This document shows, one piece after another, positions 19,054-28,246 of a stretch of DNA of 64,000 nt. Each line of letters starts with the position of its first letter. The stretch's first letter is position 1. The stretch is from Streptomyces sp. NBC_01142 (GTDB lineage: Bacteria > Actinomycetota > Actinomycetes > Streptomycetales > Streptomycetaceae), in contig NZ_JAPEOR010000003.1 in the NCBI RefSeq assembly GCF_026341125.1, positions 124,001 to 188,000 of the forward strand, written 5' to 3'. Made by a program: the position numbers and the translations under genes. Below the pieces are notes generated by a model. That model worked only from the letters and a program-made list of their open reading frames with translations, had not been told where the DNA came from and made no database searches.

Positions 19054-19560
19054 TCAGCCGGCGATGTCCGCCGTACGGGGCTCCGCGATCGCGACGTAGT
19101 CCGCCGTCCGCAGCGCCAGCGAACGGTCCAGTCGCGCCGCATTGAAGAAGATCTCCTCATGGACCAACAGGCCGGGATCCACGACGAGTTCGAGCTCGGG
19201 GTCGAACGAGAACGGCAGGATGGTGCCGCTGACGCTCCGCGCCAGCCGCTCGGCCGCCTCGGGAGTCGCGAATCCGGCGTACGAACCGCCCAGCAGGGCC
19301 TTCACCGCGCCCAGGTCCACCCGCCGGTCGCCGGGGACCACGGCCAGGACGTACCGCTTCTCCTTCTTGCCGATCTTCACCATCACGACGATGCACTTGG
19401 CGGCCTGCGCAAGGGTGTTGCCGCGCAGCGCACTGACCGCCTCGGTCGCCCCCTGCTCCTCGTGCTCGATGATCCGGTACGCCGCACCGTGCTCGTCCAG
19501 CAGCCCGGTCAACTTGGCGTAGGTGTCGTGCTGTTCGCCCACTGTGCTTTCCTCGCTCAT
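19054..19560 (-). CDS. ybaK: YbaK/ProX-type aminoacyl-tRNA deacylase
   Basis: A 168-residue cytoplasmic protein with the YbaK/EbsC fold, which hydrolyses mischarged aminoacyl-tRNAs such as Cys-tRNAPro or Ala-tRNAPro. Visible family elements: AAKCIVVMVK with the conserved Lys (~53-62), VLAVVPGDRRVDL (~71-83), and GGSYAGFATPEAAE with GTILPFSF. The start ATG overlaps the stop of the upstream small gene (ATGA). Substrate specificity cannot be read from sequence. Confidence 0.88.
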   Translation of the reverse strand: MSEESTVGEQHDTYAKLTGLLDEHGAAYRIIEHEEQGATEAVSALRGNTLAQAAKCIVVMVKIGKKEKRYVLAVVPGDRRVDLGAVKALLGGSYAGFATPEAAERLARSVSGTILPFSFDPELELVVDPGLLVHEEIFFNAARLDRSLALRTADYVAIAEPRTADIAG

Positions 19561-19775
19561 TTCGCTCCCCGTCCGTGTTGCTCCAGCCGGGCGTCCTCCA
19601 CGGCGTGGCCGAAGAGATCGCCCTGCGGAGCGTACTGCGCGGCCATTTCCGGGAAGGCCTCAGTCCGCTCCGTGCCGTGCGGCTGCGCAGAGAGCCACTC
19701 GACGATCGTCGGCAGCGACTGCTCGTACCCGGTGACGGCCGCCGGCCCCGGCCGGTTCGCCGAGCGCGGACTCAC
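19557..19775 (-). CDS. Small unknown protein between plsC-like and ybaK genes
   Basis: A 72-residue frame from GTG at 19775 to a stop overlapping the ybaK start by 4 nt. I do not recognise it. The sequence reads as a normal soluble protein: GYEQSLPTIVEWLSAQPHGTERTEAFPEMAAQYAP, with mixed charged residues and few low-complexity runs. The tight fit, 2 nt after the acyltransferase stop and coupled to ybaK, supports a real gene, but no ribosome binding site is obvious. Confidence 0.5.
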   Translation of the reverse strand: MSPRSANRPGPAAVTGYEQSLPTIVEWLSAQPHGTERTEAFPEMAAQYAPQGDLFGHAVEDARLEQHGRGAK

Positions 19776-19777
19776 TC

Positions 19778-20485
19778 TCAGCTTCTGCGCCGCGGGAACC
19801 TCTTCGGCTGCTCCTGCTCGTCCTTCACCTCGGCGGCGTACCGGTCCACGTACTCCTGACCGGACAGTTCGAGGATCGCGTACATGATTTCGTCGGTGAC
19901 CGCGCGGATCGCGGCCTTCTCGTTCTCCATGCCTGTGTACCGCGAGAAGTCCAGCGGCTCGCCGAAGCGGACGGTGACCCGTTTGATCTTCGGTACGACC
20001 TGACCGGGTGGCTGGATCTCGAACGTCCCCACCATCGCGCACGGCACCACCGGCACATGCGCCCTCAGCGCCATCACGGCGACTCCGACCTTGCCCTTGT
20101 AGAGGCGGCCGTCGTGCGAGCGCGTGCCCTCGGGATAGATCCCCAGCAGCTCACCCTTGCTCAGCACGCCGAGGCCTTCGCGGATCGCCGCCTTGCCGGC
20201 CTCCTTGCCCGAGCGGTCCACCGGGATCTGCCCGGCGCTGCGGAAGAACGCCGCCGTCAGCCGGCCCTTGAGTCCCGGGCCCGTGAAGTACTCGGCCTTG
20301 GCGAGGAAGGTGATACGCCGTTTGATGATCGCGGGCATCAGGAAGTGGTCCGAGAACGACAGATGATTGCCCGCGACGATCGCCGCGCCCTCCGCAGGGA
20401 TGTGCTCGAGTCCTTCGATCCTGGGCCGGAACAGCAGCCGCAACAGCGGACCCAGGATGACGTATTTGAGCACGTAGTAGAACAA
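19778..20485 (-). CDS. PlsC-type 1-acyl-glycerol-3-phosphate acyltransferase
   Basis: A 235-residue membrane-associated acyltransferase of phospholipid synthesis. The catalytic NHxxxxD motif is NHLSFSD (about 40-46), followed by FLAKAEYFTGPGLKG, the substrate-binding YPEGTRS motif, and VPVVPCAMVGTFE. The N-terminus has a short hydrophobic segment. Translation appears to start at TTG 20485, preceded by GAGGAG 8 nt upstream. The C-terminus is charged (KDEQEQPKRFPRRRS). Probably housekeeping rather than part of the cluster to its right. Confidence 0.87.
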   Translation of the reverse strand: MFYYVLKYVILGPLLRLLFRPRIEGLEHIPAEGAAIVAGNHLSFSDHFLMPAIIKRRITFLAKAEYFTGPGLKGRLTAAFFRSAGQIPVDRSGKEAGKAAIREGLGVLSKGELLGIYPEGTRSHDGRLYKGKVGVAVMALRAHVPVVPCAMVGTFEIQPPGQVVPKIKRVTVRFGEPLDFSRYTGMENEKAAIRAVTDEIMYAILELSGQEYVDRYAAEVKDEQEQPKRFPRRRS

Positions 20486-20641
20486 CGGGGGCGCTCCTCA
20501 CTCCGTGGGACCGGCTCCAGGGCTGCGTTGTGCCAGGTCATCAGGTGTGCTGGGGAGATCAGTGTAGGTGCAGCTGTCGCCGTGTGTAAGCGTCTGCGAT
20601 CAGACAGGCGCTGACTCGATGCCGACATTGCTGATGCTATG

Positions 20642-21511
20642 TCAGCTGCCCTCGGTCGTCGTCCCGGTCCGGAAGGCGGCGCTGTGGTCGGTGGCCCAGC
20701 CGCGGTAGGTGCGCGCGGGACGGCCGAGAAGGCGCGGGAGGGTGTCGTCGGTGCCCGCCTTGGCGCCGCCCCGCTGACGGTCCGCGCTCTCCAGCAGGGC
20801 GTCGGCGATGGCCTGGGGGTAGCGGGCGAGGAGCTGCCCGCGGTTCTCTTCGCGGCTGAGCTCCTCGAAGCGCAGACGGCGGCCCTGCACGTCGGAGAGG
20901 ATGTCCGTCTGCTGCGCGGGGGTGAGCGGCTCGGGGCCGGTGAGGGCATGGGCCTGCCCCTCGTGGCCCGGTTCGGTGAGAGCCTGTACGGCGGCGTCGG
21001 CGATGTCGCGCGGGTCGACGGTGGCGTTGGGGGCCGAGCCGTGCGGGGCACGGACGACGCCCTCCTGACGGACGGAGCGGGCCCAGCCGAGAGTGTTGGA
21101 CATGAAGGATCTCGGGCGCAGGAAGGTCCAGGCGATGCCCGAGGTGCGGATGCGGTCCTCGGCGTCGCGCTGCCAGCAGGTGATCAGATCGTTGGCTTCC
21201 GGATCGGCGACGGCGAGAGCCGAGAGTTTCACCAGGTGCCGTACCCCCGCGGCACGGGCGGCCGTGACGAGGTGGGCGTCGTGCTCGGGGCGCAGGGGAT
21301 CGGCAGTGATGAGCAGGGCCGCGCGTACGCCGGTCATGGCGGCGGTGAGGCCGGCCGCGTCCGTGTAGTCGACGGCCGCGGCCTGAACCTGCGGGCCGGT
21401 TCGGGTCAGGCGTTCGGGATGGCGAGCCAGGACCCGCACGGCATGGACCCCCGCCAGCCGGTCGACGACATGCCGGCCGACGGTGCCGGTGGCTCCGGTC
21501 ACCAGGATCAT
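20642..21511 (-). CDS. NmrA-like NAD(P)-binding protein
   Basis: A 289-residue atypical short-chain dehydrogenase of the NmrA/QOR2 type. It starts MILVTGATGTVGRHVVDRL, with a Rossmann GxxGxxG motif at 6-12. Further marks are AALLITAD, the VKLSALAV segment and TFLRPRSFMSN. The ATG at 21511 follows AGGAGCAACCC. It lies just downstream of afsA in the same direction. It could reduce the butenolide or ketone intermediate of butyrolactone synthesis, a job usually done by another reductase type, or be a redox sensor. Its substrate is unproven. Confidence 0.8.
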   Translation of the reverse strand: MILVTGATGTVGRHVVDRLAGVHAVRVLARHPERLTRTGPQVQAAAVDYTDAAGLTAAMTGVRAALLITADPLRPEHDAHLVTAARAAGVRHLVKLSALAVADPEANDLITCWQRDAEDRIRTSGIAWTFLRPRSFMSNTLGWARSVRQEGVVRAPHGSAPNATVDPRDIADAAVQALTEPGHEGQAHALTGPEPLTPAQQTDILSDVQGRRLRFEELSREENRGQLLARYPQAIADALLESADRQRGGAKAGTDDTLPRLLGRPARTYRGWATDHSAAFRTGTTTEGS

Positions 21512-21629
21512 GGGTTGCTCCTGTTCGTTGGTGCACGCACGGTGAGGGCGTCCGCTCACGCCGCATGGCCGTGACCCGGTGGTGATCCACCGGGTCACGG
21601 CCATGGCTGCGAATGCGGCTGATGCGGTG

Positions 21630-22640
21630 TCAGCCGTTCGCCGCGGTGGTGAGCTCGGCAGTGGTCAGCAGGCAGCCGAAGACGGTCTCGCCGTCCTGGT
21701 GTCCGACGAGCCGTATGCCGCCCGCGGGGTGGTCGGGGCCTTCGGCCACGGGCTCCGCGTCGATCCAGCAAGGGCTGTCGAATTCCACATACCGGTGGAA
21801 GGTGCTGTCCATGGAGACGGGGACCAGCGTCCTGCCGGGCGGGGACATGGCTACGGCCGCCTGGCGGGCCGCCTCCAGCAGGACCATCCCGGGGATGTGG
21901 TCGTCGAGGTGGTCGAAGAGGATGGGGTGGCCGGTGTTGGCGTGCAGCTGCCAGCGCTGCGGCGTCTCACTCGGAGCCAGGACCACGTCGAACTCGGACG
22001 TACGGCCGACGGTGGCCGGGGGGAGGGGCGTCGGAGCGGTGGCGAAGGCGGCGCCGGCCTGCGGTGCTGCCGCGGCGGGCGTGGACGTCCGCGCGTTGCG
22101 CAGCCTTTGGTACACGGCGGGCGAGGTGCAGGTGAAGCGTGCACCCCCGGTGGCGACGATGCGGCCCTCGTGGCGGGCTGTCACGGTGTAGGAGCCCGAG
22201 AGCCTGCTGCCCGAGCGGCGTATCTCGGTGTAGACCACGTCGAGTTCCAGATCGGCGGGCCTGTTGCCAATGGTCAGGTTCTCGGGATGTACCGCGAAGT
22301 GCAGGTCCCACATCAGGAAGCGGTGTCCGAGAGGGACGTCGTGTACGGCGTGTGCCACCAGTACGCCCGCCTGCCGGACGGTCTCGCCGGCGAGCATGGA
22401 ATCGTAGTGGCCGAGAATCGGCGTGTAGAAGCTGTGAGCCCTGGGCCATTGGGCAAAGACACGTATGCGGTCGTCGTCGGACACGGTCCAGCCGGTGAGG
22501 AAGACCTCGGCGACGGCGGCCCTGTGTACCAGTTGTCGAGGAACGGTCGAGGTCAACTGCTGAGCAGTGGCTGTCGAACGACTACCGTGGGCGGTCACGC
22601 CTCTTCGTGTGCAGTCATCGGCTAACAGCGACTGGATCAT
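21630..22640 (-). CDS. afsA: AfsA-family gamma-butyrolactone synthase
   Basis: A 336-residue signal-molecule synthase condensing a beta-ketoacyl donor with dihydroxyacetone phosphate. Two AfsA hot-dog repeats are visible: the first around 35-175 (VHRAAVAEVFLTGW, GHYDSMLAGETVRQAG), the second around 205-330 (FDHLDDHIPGMVLLEAARQA). The ATG at 22640 follows AGGGGG. Codon 6 is TTA, so translation should need bldA tRNA. It diverges from an ArpA-type receptor gene with ARE-like sites between them, the classic arrangement. Confidence 0.93.
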   Translation of the reverse strand: MIQSLLADDCTRRGVTAHGSRSTATAQQLTSTVPRQLVHRAAVAEVFLTGWTVSDDDRIRVFAQWPRAHSFYTPILGHYDSMLAGETVRQAGVLVAHAVHDVPLGHRFLMWDLHFAVHPENLTIGNRPADLELDVVYTEIRRSGSRLSGSYTVTARHEGRIVATGGARFTCTSPAVYQRLRNARTSTPAAAAPQAGAAFATAPTPLPPATVGRTSEFDVVLAPSETPQRWQLHANTGHPILFDHLDDHIPGMVLLEAARQAAVAMSPPGRTLVPVSMDSTFHRYVEFDSPCWIDAEPVAEGPDHPAGGIRLVGHQDGETVFGCLLTTAELTTAANG

Positions 22641-22688
22641 GATACCCCCTGTAATGCATTAACCAGTTCGAATCGTCCTGCAGACGAG

Positions 22689-22714
22689 AAAGATACCTAC
22701 TGGCAGGTTTCGTT
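22689..22714. promoter_or_regulatory. ARE-like operator near afsA
   Basis: GATACCTAC-TGGCA-GGTTTCGTTT (22692-22714) has the two outward half-sites typical of gamma-butyrolactone receptor operators. It lies about 50 nt upstream of afsA, where a receptor could block its promoter. Confidence 0.65.
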
Positions 22715-22852
22715 TGCAACCGTTTGACTTCGGCATGTCATGGTCAACTCCCCGTCCCGGCTGGGCCGTTCGGCTCCGTGCTGCCCCGATGCACATTCGG
22801 GCCGAGCAGGCAAGTGTGCGATTGGCTGGACTTTTCCGATGCAGTCTTGATG

Positions 22853-22876
22853 ACATACATACTCGGCGGTTTAATC
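22853..22876. promoter_or_regulatory. ARE-like operator near the receptor gene
   Basis: ACATACATACTCGGCGGTTTAATC matches the ARE pattern (ACATAC...CGGTTT). It is 70 nt upstream of the receptor's GTG start, consistent with autorepression. Confidence 0.7.
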
Positions 22877-22945
22877 TGCTGTGCACAGAAGTTCAACAAG
22901 GAACGTCCGCGACAAGAAGCGGGCGTGGAAGGACGGGTACGTCCA

Positions 22946-23614
22946 GTGGCGAAGCAAGACCGCGCGATCCGCACCCGTCGGGCGATCCTCGAGGCGGCAG
23001 CAGCCGTTTTCGACGAAAAAGGATACGAAGCGGCCAAACTCACGGACATTCTGGACCGGGTCAAGCTGACAAAGGGCGCCCTCTACTTCCACTTCGCCGG
23101 CAAGGAAGCGCTGGCCCTGGCGGTTCTGGACGCGCAGGTCAAAGAGACTCCCGTGCCCGCACCGCAGGTGTACAAGGTTCAGGAATATGTGGATATGGGC
23201 ATGATGTTCACGCATCTTCTGGCCAACGACTCGCTGCTGCGCGCCAGCGCCCGGCTCTCGCTGGAGCAGATACCGGGACTCAACCGCAGCTCTCCCTACA
23301 CGGAATGGGTGGAGCGCAACACCGAGATGCTGACCGAGGCGAAGGAGCGTGGTGAGCTGCTCCTTCATGTCGACCCGGCGGAGACCGCCCGGATCACGGT
23401 GGGTGCGTACGGCGGCATGAACGCCATGGTCTCCGCGTTGGCCCCGAAACTGGATCTGGAGCACGAAATACTGGCGCTCTACCGGCACTTGCTGCCCAGC
23501 ATCACCGTCCCCGCGGTGCTGGCCGAGCTGAACGTCCGCCCCGGGCGTGGTGGCCGAGTGCTGGCCGAAGCGGTTCTGGCGCCGGAGCCGGCCGAGGGTG
23601 CCCCGCTGGCCTGA
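22946..23614 (+). CDS. ArpA/ScbR-type gamma-butyrolactone receptor
   Basis: A 222-residue TetR-family repressor. From the GTG at 22946 it reads VAKQDRAIRTRRAILEAAAAVFDEKGYEAAKL, then LTKGALYFHFAGKEALA, the hallmark HTH of butyrolactone receptors. The ligand-binding domain shows SARLSLEQIPGL and YTEWVERN with the conserved Trp. The frame is open upstream for 74 codons, but the start chosen matches the family and follows GGAAGGA. It faces afsA with two ARE-like sites between. It probably represses afsA, itself and the SARP gene downstream. Confidence 0.92.
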   Translation: MAKQDRAIRTRRAILEAAAAVFDEKGYEAAKLTDILDRVKLTKGALYFHFAGKEALALAVLDAQVKETPVPAPQVYKVQEYVDMGMMFTHLLANDSLLRASARLSLEQIPGLNRSSPYTEWVERNTEMLTEAKERGELLLHVDPAETARITVGAYGGMNAMVSALAPKLDLEHEILALYRHLLPSITVPAVLAELNVRPGRGGRVLAEAVLAPEPAEGAPLA

Positions 23615-23631
23615 GCCATGGGGCGGTCAAC

Positions 23632-23662
23632 AGCCCGGTCGTCGGGGGGCGACCGGGCTTTT
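23632..23662 (+). terminator. Rho-independent terminator after the receptor gene
   Basis: A perfect 10-bp stem (23632-23641 with 23650-23659) is followed by a short T-run. It insulates the receptor gene from the SARP gene. Confidence 0.85.
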
Positions 23663-23706
23663 CGGCGTGCTGGAAGGCCCCGATGCGCAGGTGGACTGCC
23701 GGTGAA

Positions 23707-23730
23707 AACATACCGACCTCGCGGTATTAT
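23707..23730. promoter_or_regulatory. ARE-like operator upstream of the SARP gene
   Basis: AACATACCGACCTCGCGGTATTAT contains a perfect 6-bp dyad (ATACCG...CGGTAT) at 23710-23727. A further half-site-like GTATGTTTT follows at 23747. It is about 80 nt before the SARP start, so the butyrolactone receptor should control this activator directly. Confidence 0.72.
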
Positions 23731-23805
23731 ATTGACAGACCCGAAAGTATGTTTTTGAATCGTGCCCAGCGCAGCACTGATGTTTGATTCAGAGCGGGGG
23801 GCGTC

Positions 23806-24633
23806 GTGGAGATCAAGGTTCTGGGGCAGTTGAGCGTGAGCGTGCGCGGCAGGTCGGTGGTTCCGCAGGACGGTGAGTCCCGTCGGGTACTGGCCCTCCT
23901 CGCGCTCAGCGCCGACCAGGTCGTACCGACTTCATCCATCATCCAGGAGCTGTGGCCCGAGGGCCCGCCGCGCAGCGCGGACTCCCGGCTGCGATCCCAT
24001 GTCGACGCGGTGCGCGGGCTGTTGAGTGACGCGCTGCGAACCGGAGGCGGAGGCGCGCAGGCCACCGGAGCGGATCTGCTGATCTCGACCCCCGGCGGCT
24101 ATCGGCTGGACAGCCGCGGCGGCCCGCTGGACGCCCGCCAGTTCGAGCGTGACACCGGTGCCGGATACCGGGCATTGGCCGGGGGATATCTGCGGCGGGC
24201 AGCCGTGCGGCTGCGCGACGCCTTGTCGCTGTGGACCGGTGACGCCCTGGCCGAGCTCGAGCAGACGGGCCCCCTGCGGGTCCAGACGTCACGGCTCCAG
24301 GAAGCCAGGATGGCCGCGCTGGAGCAGTGGGCCGCGGTCGAACTCCAACTGGGCCACCATCGTGAACGCCTCGCCGAACTGGGCGAACTGACTGCCCGTC
24401 ACCGTACGCACCAGGGGCTCCACCGCCACTACATGACCGCCCTGCACCTCTGCGGGAGACCCGCCGAAGCGCTGCGGGTCTATGAGCGTCTCACCGACAC
24501 CCTGGCGCGCGAGGGCGGCCCGGGACCGTCCCTGCAACTGCTCAGACTGCGCCGCCGGATCCTCGCCGTACCGACCGGGCCCGGCTGCACGGCCAAGGAG
24601 ATCTGCAGACCGCGGCTGGCCACGACAGGCTGA
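23806..24633 (+). CDS. SARP-family pathway activator (left)
   Basis: A 275-residue Streptomyces antibiotic regulatory protein. The N-terminal OmpR-type winged helix (1-100) begins MEIKVLGQLSVSVRGRSV, continues with RRVLALLALSADQVVPTSSIIQELW and ends with TPGGYRLD. The bacterial transcriptional activator domain (~110-255) has ALSLWTGDALAEL and HYMTALHLCGRPAEALRVYE. The start is GTG after GGGGGG. Regulated from an ARE-bearing promoter, it probably switches on cluster operons through direct repeats near their -35 regions. No TTA codon was seen. Confidence 0.92.
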   Translation: MEIKVLGQLSVSVRGRSVVPQDGESRRVLALLALSADQVVPTSSIIQELWPEGPPRSADSRLRSHVDAVRGLLSDALRTGGGGAQATGADLLISTPGGYRLDSRGGPLDARQFERDTGAGYRALAGGYLRRAAVRLRDALSLWTGDALAELEQTGPLRVQTSRLQEARMAALEQWAAVELQLGHHRERLAELGELTARHRTHQGLHRHYMTALHLCGRPAEALRVYERLTDTLAREGGPGPSLQLLRLRRRILAVPTGPGCTAKEICRPRLATTG

Positions 24634-24674
24634 CCCTTCGGACGTACGCACGCGCCTCACCGGAATGGGAGACC

Positions 24675-25367
24675 ATGCAGGAAAGGTCGGCGCACACGCG
24701 CCGCAAACTCGTACACGCGGCTGCCGAACTCATCGCACACAAGGGTCATGCGGCTACCTCCGTCGACGACATCAGTGCCGCGGCGGGAGTGACCAAGGGC
24801 GCCCTGTACTTCCACTTCGCGTCCAAGACCGAACTGTGCAGCGCCGTACTCCACCGCGGCAACGAGATGCTCAGCGAGCTGCTGCGGGACCTCGGAGCGC
24901 AGCACCCCTCGCCGCTGCAGAACCTCATCGACAGCACCCACTGGCTGGTGCACTGGTTCCATGTCAGCCCGGAGATTCGGGCCAGTTTCCGTCTCACCCG
25001 GGAGCCGGTCGGCCCGGTGCCGAGCGACTTCTACCGCGCGTGGCTGACGCTGGCCCGCACCCTGCTGCGCCAGGCGGGGCAGGCGGGTGAACTGAGCTCG
25101 CAGGAAACAGAGCTGGGGCAGGAGACACTGATCGCCGCGGCCGTCGTGGGTCTCGAGGTGATGCACAGCACCTCGATGAGGGACAAGGACATGCGCGCCG
25201 GCGTCACCGCGCTGTGGGTGTTCCTGCTTCCGCTTCTGGTGCCGCCCGGCGCCGAGAAGACCTATCGAACGGCTGCCCCGGCCGGCGCCCGCCTCCGAAG
25301 GCGTCTGCCGGAGGGTGCGCCCGCGTCGGCGCGGATGTTGTCGGCCGGGAGCCGGGAGGTGCAGTAG
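24675..25367 (+). CDS. Butyrolactone-receptor-like TetR regulator
   Basis: A 230-residue TetR protein. The HTH is of receptor type: HTRRKLVHAAAELIAHKGHAATSVDDISAAAGVTKGALYFHFASKTEL (8-55). The ligand domain is divergent (THWLVHWFHVSPEIRASFRLTREP), as in pseudo-receptors such as ScbR2 that bind antibiotics instead of butyrolactones. It follows the SARP gene by 41 nt and is likely co-transcribed. A tail rich in Ala/Arg extends past residue 200. Confidence 0.85.
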   Translation: MQERSAHTRRKLVHAAAELIAHKGHAATSVDDISAAAGVTKGALYFHFASKTELCSAVLHRGNEMLSELLRDLGAQHPSPLQNLIDSTHWLVHWFHVSPEIRASFRLTREPVGPVPSDFYRAWLTLARTLLRQAGQAGELSSQETELGQETLIAAAVVGLEVMHSTSMRDKDMRAGVTALWVFLLPLLVPPGAEKTYRTAAPAGARLRRRLPEGAPASARMLSAGSREVQ

Positions 25368-25408
25368 GGCACTGGGGCGGGTCCGGGATCCGTGCCTTGT
25401 GCCCACGG

Positions 25409-26593
25409 TCAGCGAATCGCGAGGTGCCCGAGGTAGGACTGCACGTTGCGGCGGGTCTCGGAGACGCTGTCGCCGCCGAACTTCTCCCCGACCGCGTCCG
25501 CCAGAACCAGCGCCACCATCGCCTCGGCCACGATCCCGGCCGCCGGCACCGCACAGACATCGGAACGCTGATGGTGGGCCGCCGCCACCTCACCGGTGGC
25601 GACATCAACAGTCGCCAGCGCACGCGGCACCGTCGCGATCGGCTTCATCGCCGCCCGCACACGCAGCAGTTCACCCGTCGACATACCACCCTCCGTACCA
25701 CCGGAGCGACCCGAAGTACGACGGATACCCTCCCCGGTCGGCACGATCTCGTCATGCGCCTTCGACCCCGGCACCCGCGCCAGCTCGAACCCGTCACCGA
25801 CCTCGACACCCTTGATGGCCTGGATCCCCATCAACGCCGCCGCCAGACGCGCATCCAGACGCCGGTCCCAGTGCACATGCGAACCCAGACCGACCGGCAC
25901 ACCGTACGCCAGCACCTCGACCACGCCGCCCAGAGTGTCACCGTCCTTGTGGGCCTGGTCGATCTCCGCGACCATCGCCTTCGACGCATCCGCATCCAGA
26001 CAGCGCACCGGATCCGCATCCAGCCTCGCCTCGTCGGCAGGGACCGGAACCACACCGTACGGAGCCTTCGCGGCAGCCAGCTCGACCACATGCGAGACGA
26101 TCTCGATGCCCGCCGTCTCCCTCAGGTAGGAACGGGCGACCGCGCCGAGCGCAACCCGCGCCGCCGTCTCACGGGCACTGGCCCGCTCCAGGATCGGCCG
26201 CGCCTCATCCAGCGCATACTTCTGCATACCCGCCAGATCCGCGTGGCCGGGCCGCGGCCGGGTCAGCGGCGCATTACGCGCCAGCTTCGCAAGCTCATCC
26301 GGATCGACCGGATCGGCCGACATGACCTGCTCCCACTTCGGCCACTCCGTATTACCCACCATGACCGCCACCGGCGAACCCATGGTCAGCCCGTGCCGCA
26401 CGCCACCCAGGAAGGTGACCTCGTCCCGCTCGAACTTCATCCGCGCACCGCGTCCATAGCCGAGCCGCCGCCGGGCAAGGTGGTCCGCCACCATCTCCGT
26501 GGTGATGGGCACACCGGCGGGAAGACCCTCCAGCGTCGCCACCAGTGCGGGTCCGTGCGACTCCCCCGCCGTCAGCCAACGCAACCTGCTCAA
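25409..26593 (-). CDS. aroC: Chorismate synthase, cluster-associated copy
   Basis: A 394-residue FMN-dependent enzyme converting EPSP to chorismate. Family signatures: [23 protein letters not shown] (8-30), [19 protein letters not shown] (40-58), [12 protein letters not shown] and [13 protein letters not shown]. The start appears to be TTG 26593, with AGGAGGAG upstream, overlapping the monooxygenase stop (TTGA). A complete second copy inside a cluster normally supplies chorismate to a dedicated pathway, here the PhzE-type branch. It could instead be the only genomic copy. Confidence 0.95.
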   Translation of the reverse strand: MSRLRWLTAGESHGPALVATLEGLPAGVPITTEMVADHLARRRLGYGRGARMKFERDEVTFLGGVRHGLTMGSPVAVMVGNTEWPKWEQVMSADPVDPDELAKLARNAPLTRPRPGHADLAGMQKYALDEARPILERASARETAARVALGAVARSYLRETAGIEIVSHVVELAAAKAPYGVVPVPADEARLDADPVRCLDADASKAMVAEIDQAHKDGDTLGGVVEVLAYGVPVGLGSHVHWDRRLDARLAAALMGIQAIKGVEVGDGFELARVPGSKAHDEIVPTGEGIRRTSGRSGGTEGGMSTGELLRVRAAMKPIATVPRALATVDVATGEVAAAHHQRSDVCAVPAAGIVAEAMVALVLADAVGEKFGGDSVSETRRNVQSYLGHLAIR

Positions 26594-27804
26594 CGGTGCT
26601 CCTCCTTCGGCGCGTCGAGTCCGCTCCGGGTGAAGTCACGGGCGCCGTGCAGCCAGGCCACCTTCGCGTAGAGATCGTCGACCGTCAGGGACCGCAGCAT
26701 CTCGTTGCGCTCCTTCGCGGCCTCGCCCGCGCGGTGGTACAGCTGGGTGCCCATCTCACGCGCGACCAGCTGTGCCCTGCCGGTGCGCTCACGGCGCTCG
26801 GCGTTGAACTTCTCCAAGCGCTGCACGATGTCGTCGCCGGTGCTGTCCTCGAGGAGGTCGCCCAGGACGACGGCGTCCTCCAGGGCCTGGCACGCGCCCT
26901 GGGCGGCGTACTGCAGCATCGGGTGGGCGGCGTCGCCCATCAGAACGACACGGCCGTCGGTCCAGTTGTCCACCGGGTCACGGTCGCACAGCACCCACTC
27001 GCGCCAGCCCTCGCCCAGTTCCAGCAGCCGCCGAGCCGTCTCGCCCAGGCCCGGGAACCGGCCGAGCACATGGTCGCGTTCGGCGGGCCGGCCGGCCACG
27101 GCTTCCCGGGCGCCGTCGTCGCGGGTCGCGGCGAGGTTCAGATACTCACCGCCGCCGATCATGTAGTGGACGAAGTGCCACTTGGGTCCGGCCCACAGGG
27201 TCACGGCGTTCCAGCGCAGCTCCTCGGGGACCTTCTCGATCGGGATCACCGAGCGGTAGATGGTGTGGCCGGAAACGCGCGGATCGCCGTCGCCGAGGAG
27301 CTGTCCGCGTACGGCGGAGCGGATGCCGTCGGCGCCGACGAGCGCGTCCGCCGTGAGCGTCCGGCCGTCGGCGGTGTGCACGGTGACGCCGCCGGCGTTC
27401 TGCTCGTAGCGCTCGACGGCGGCGCCGGGTACGAGCTCAATGGCTTCGGAGGCCTGGCAGGCGGTCAGTAGCGGCTGGAACAGGTCGCCCCGGTGCACCA
27501 CGGCGTACGGATTGCCGAACCGCCGGCGATAGTCGTCGGTGAGCGGCATGGAGACGACCTTCTGGCTGGTGGTGCCGTCCATGAAGCGCAGCTCGTCGAT
27601 GAACACGGCCCGGTCGCGCACCGCTTGCCCCGCGCCCAGCAGATCCAGTGCGTGGAAGGCGTTCGGTCCGAGCTGGATGCCCGCGCCGATCTCGGCGAAC
27701 ACGTCACTGCGCTCCAGCACGGTGACCCGGTGTCCTCGCCGTGCGAGGGACAGGGCAGTGGCGAGTCCGCCGATGCCGCCGCCCGCGATGACTGTCTGAG
27801 CCAT
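26590..27804 (-). CDS. FAD-dependent aromatic monooxygenase (3-hydroxybenzoate 6-hydroxylase/salicylate hydroxylase type)
   Basis: A 404-residue class A flavoprotein hydroxylase. FAD-binding [11 protein letters not shown] (8-18), the DG-type segment [12 protein letters not shown] (~160-171), and the second FAD motif [24 protein letters not shown] (~287-310). Relatives hydroxylate hydroxybenzoates or aminobenzoates using NAD(P)H and O2, some with loss of the carboxylate. Translationally coupled to chorismate synthase. Likely substrates here are 3-hydroxyanthranilate or 3-amino-4-hydroxybenzoate, an inference from context. Confidence 0.88.
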   Translation of the reverse strand: MAQTVIAGGGIGGLATALSLARRGHRVTVLERSDVFAEIGAGIQLGPNAFHALDLLGAGQAVRDRAVFIDELRFMDGTTSQKVVSMPLTDDYRRRFGNPYAVVHRGDLFQPLLTACQASEAIELVPGAAVERYEQNAGGVTVHTADGRTLTADALVGADGIRSAVRGQLLGDGDPRVSGHTIYRSVIPIEKVPEELRWNAVTLWAGPKWHFVHYMIGGGEYLNLAATRDDGAREAVAGRPAERDHVLGRFPGLGETARRLLELGEGWREWVLCDRDPVDNWTDGRVVLMGDAAHPMLQYAAQGACQALEDAVVLGDLLEDSTGDDIVQRLEKFNAERRERTGRAQLVAREMGTQLYHRAGEAAKERNEMLRSLTVDDLYAKVAWLHGARDFTRSGLDAPKEEHR

Positions 27805-28246
27805 GTCGTTCCTCAGGTCCCTTCTCTTCTCGTGGCCTTCTCGTGACCTTCCCGTGGCGTTCCCAGGGTGGCGACGTCACGTCACCGCGCTCATCGGGAG
27901 CGGCGCGCGGCAGGGTGTACTGCGCGAAGAGCCGGTGCAGTTCGCCGTAGCAGAGCCCGGTCGGTGAGGGAACTTGCAACCGGGGGTGCGGGCCTCGGTG
28001 GTGGCTGTCGTCCCGGGCGGCAGGGAAGTGGTCATGCCTGTCCTTGTCGAGTGCGGCCGACACTGGTGGAACAGACAGTGGCCTTCCGAGGGGGCGGTGG
28101 ACAACACGGTCCGTCCCACTTCGTCACAACGGTACGCAGTTGGTCAGATGGGCCGGGTGTCCACGGCCCGCCGCGCCGCTGCCCTCTGCCGCGACCCGGA
28201 TGAGCAGGCATGCACCGGGTTGCGGCCTCATCCGCGCTCCGGGTTC
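27805..28246. other. Intergenic region upstream of the monooxygenase
   Basis: About 440 bp with no supported gene. It should carry the promoter of the monooxygenase-aroC pair and the 3' end of the transposase-like gene. Short leftward frames here look non-coding, and no ARE-like site was found. Confidence 0.5.

Noticed and set aside
25368..25408. GGGCAC...GTGCCC considered as a terminator between tetR2 and aroC
   Set aside because: The arms are short and the loop is about 25 nt; too weak to call.
27877..28119. Short leftward frames between the monooxygenase and transposase-like copy 1 that might encode a peptide
   Set aside because: Low-complexity Ser/Thr/Arg/Pro composition, no convincing ribosome binding site, no neighbour suggesting a peptide product.
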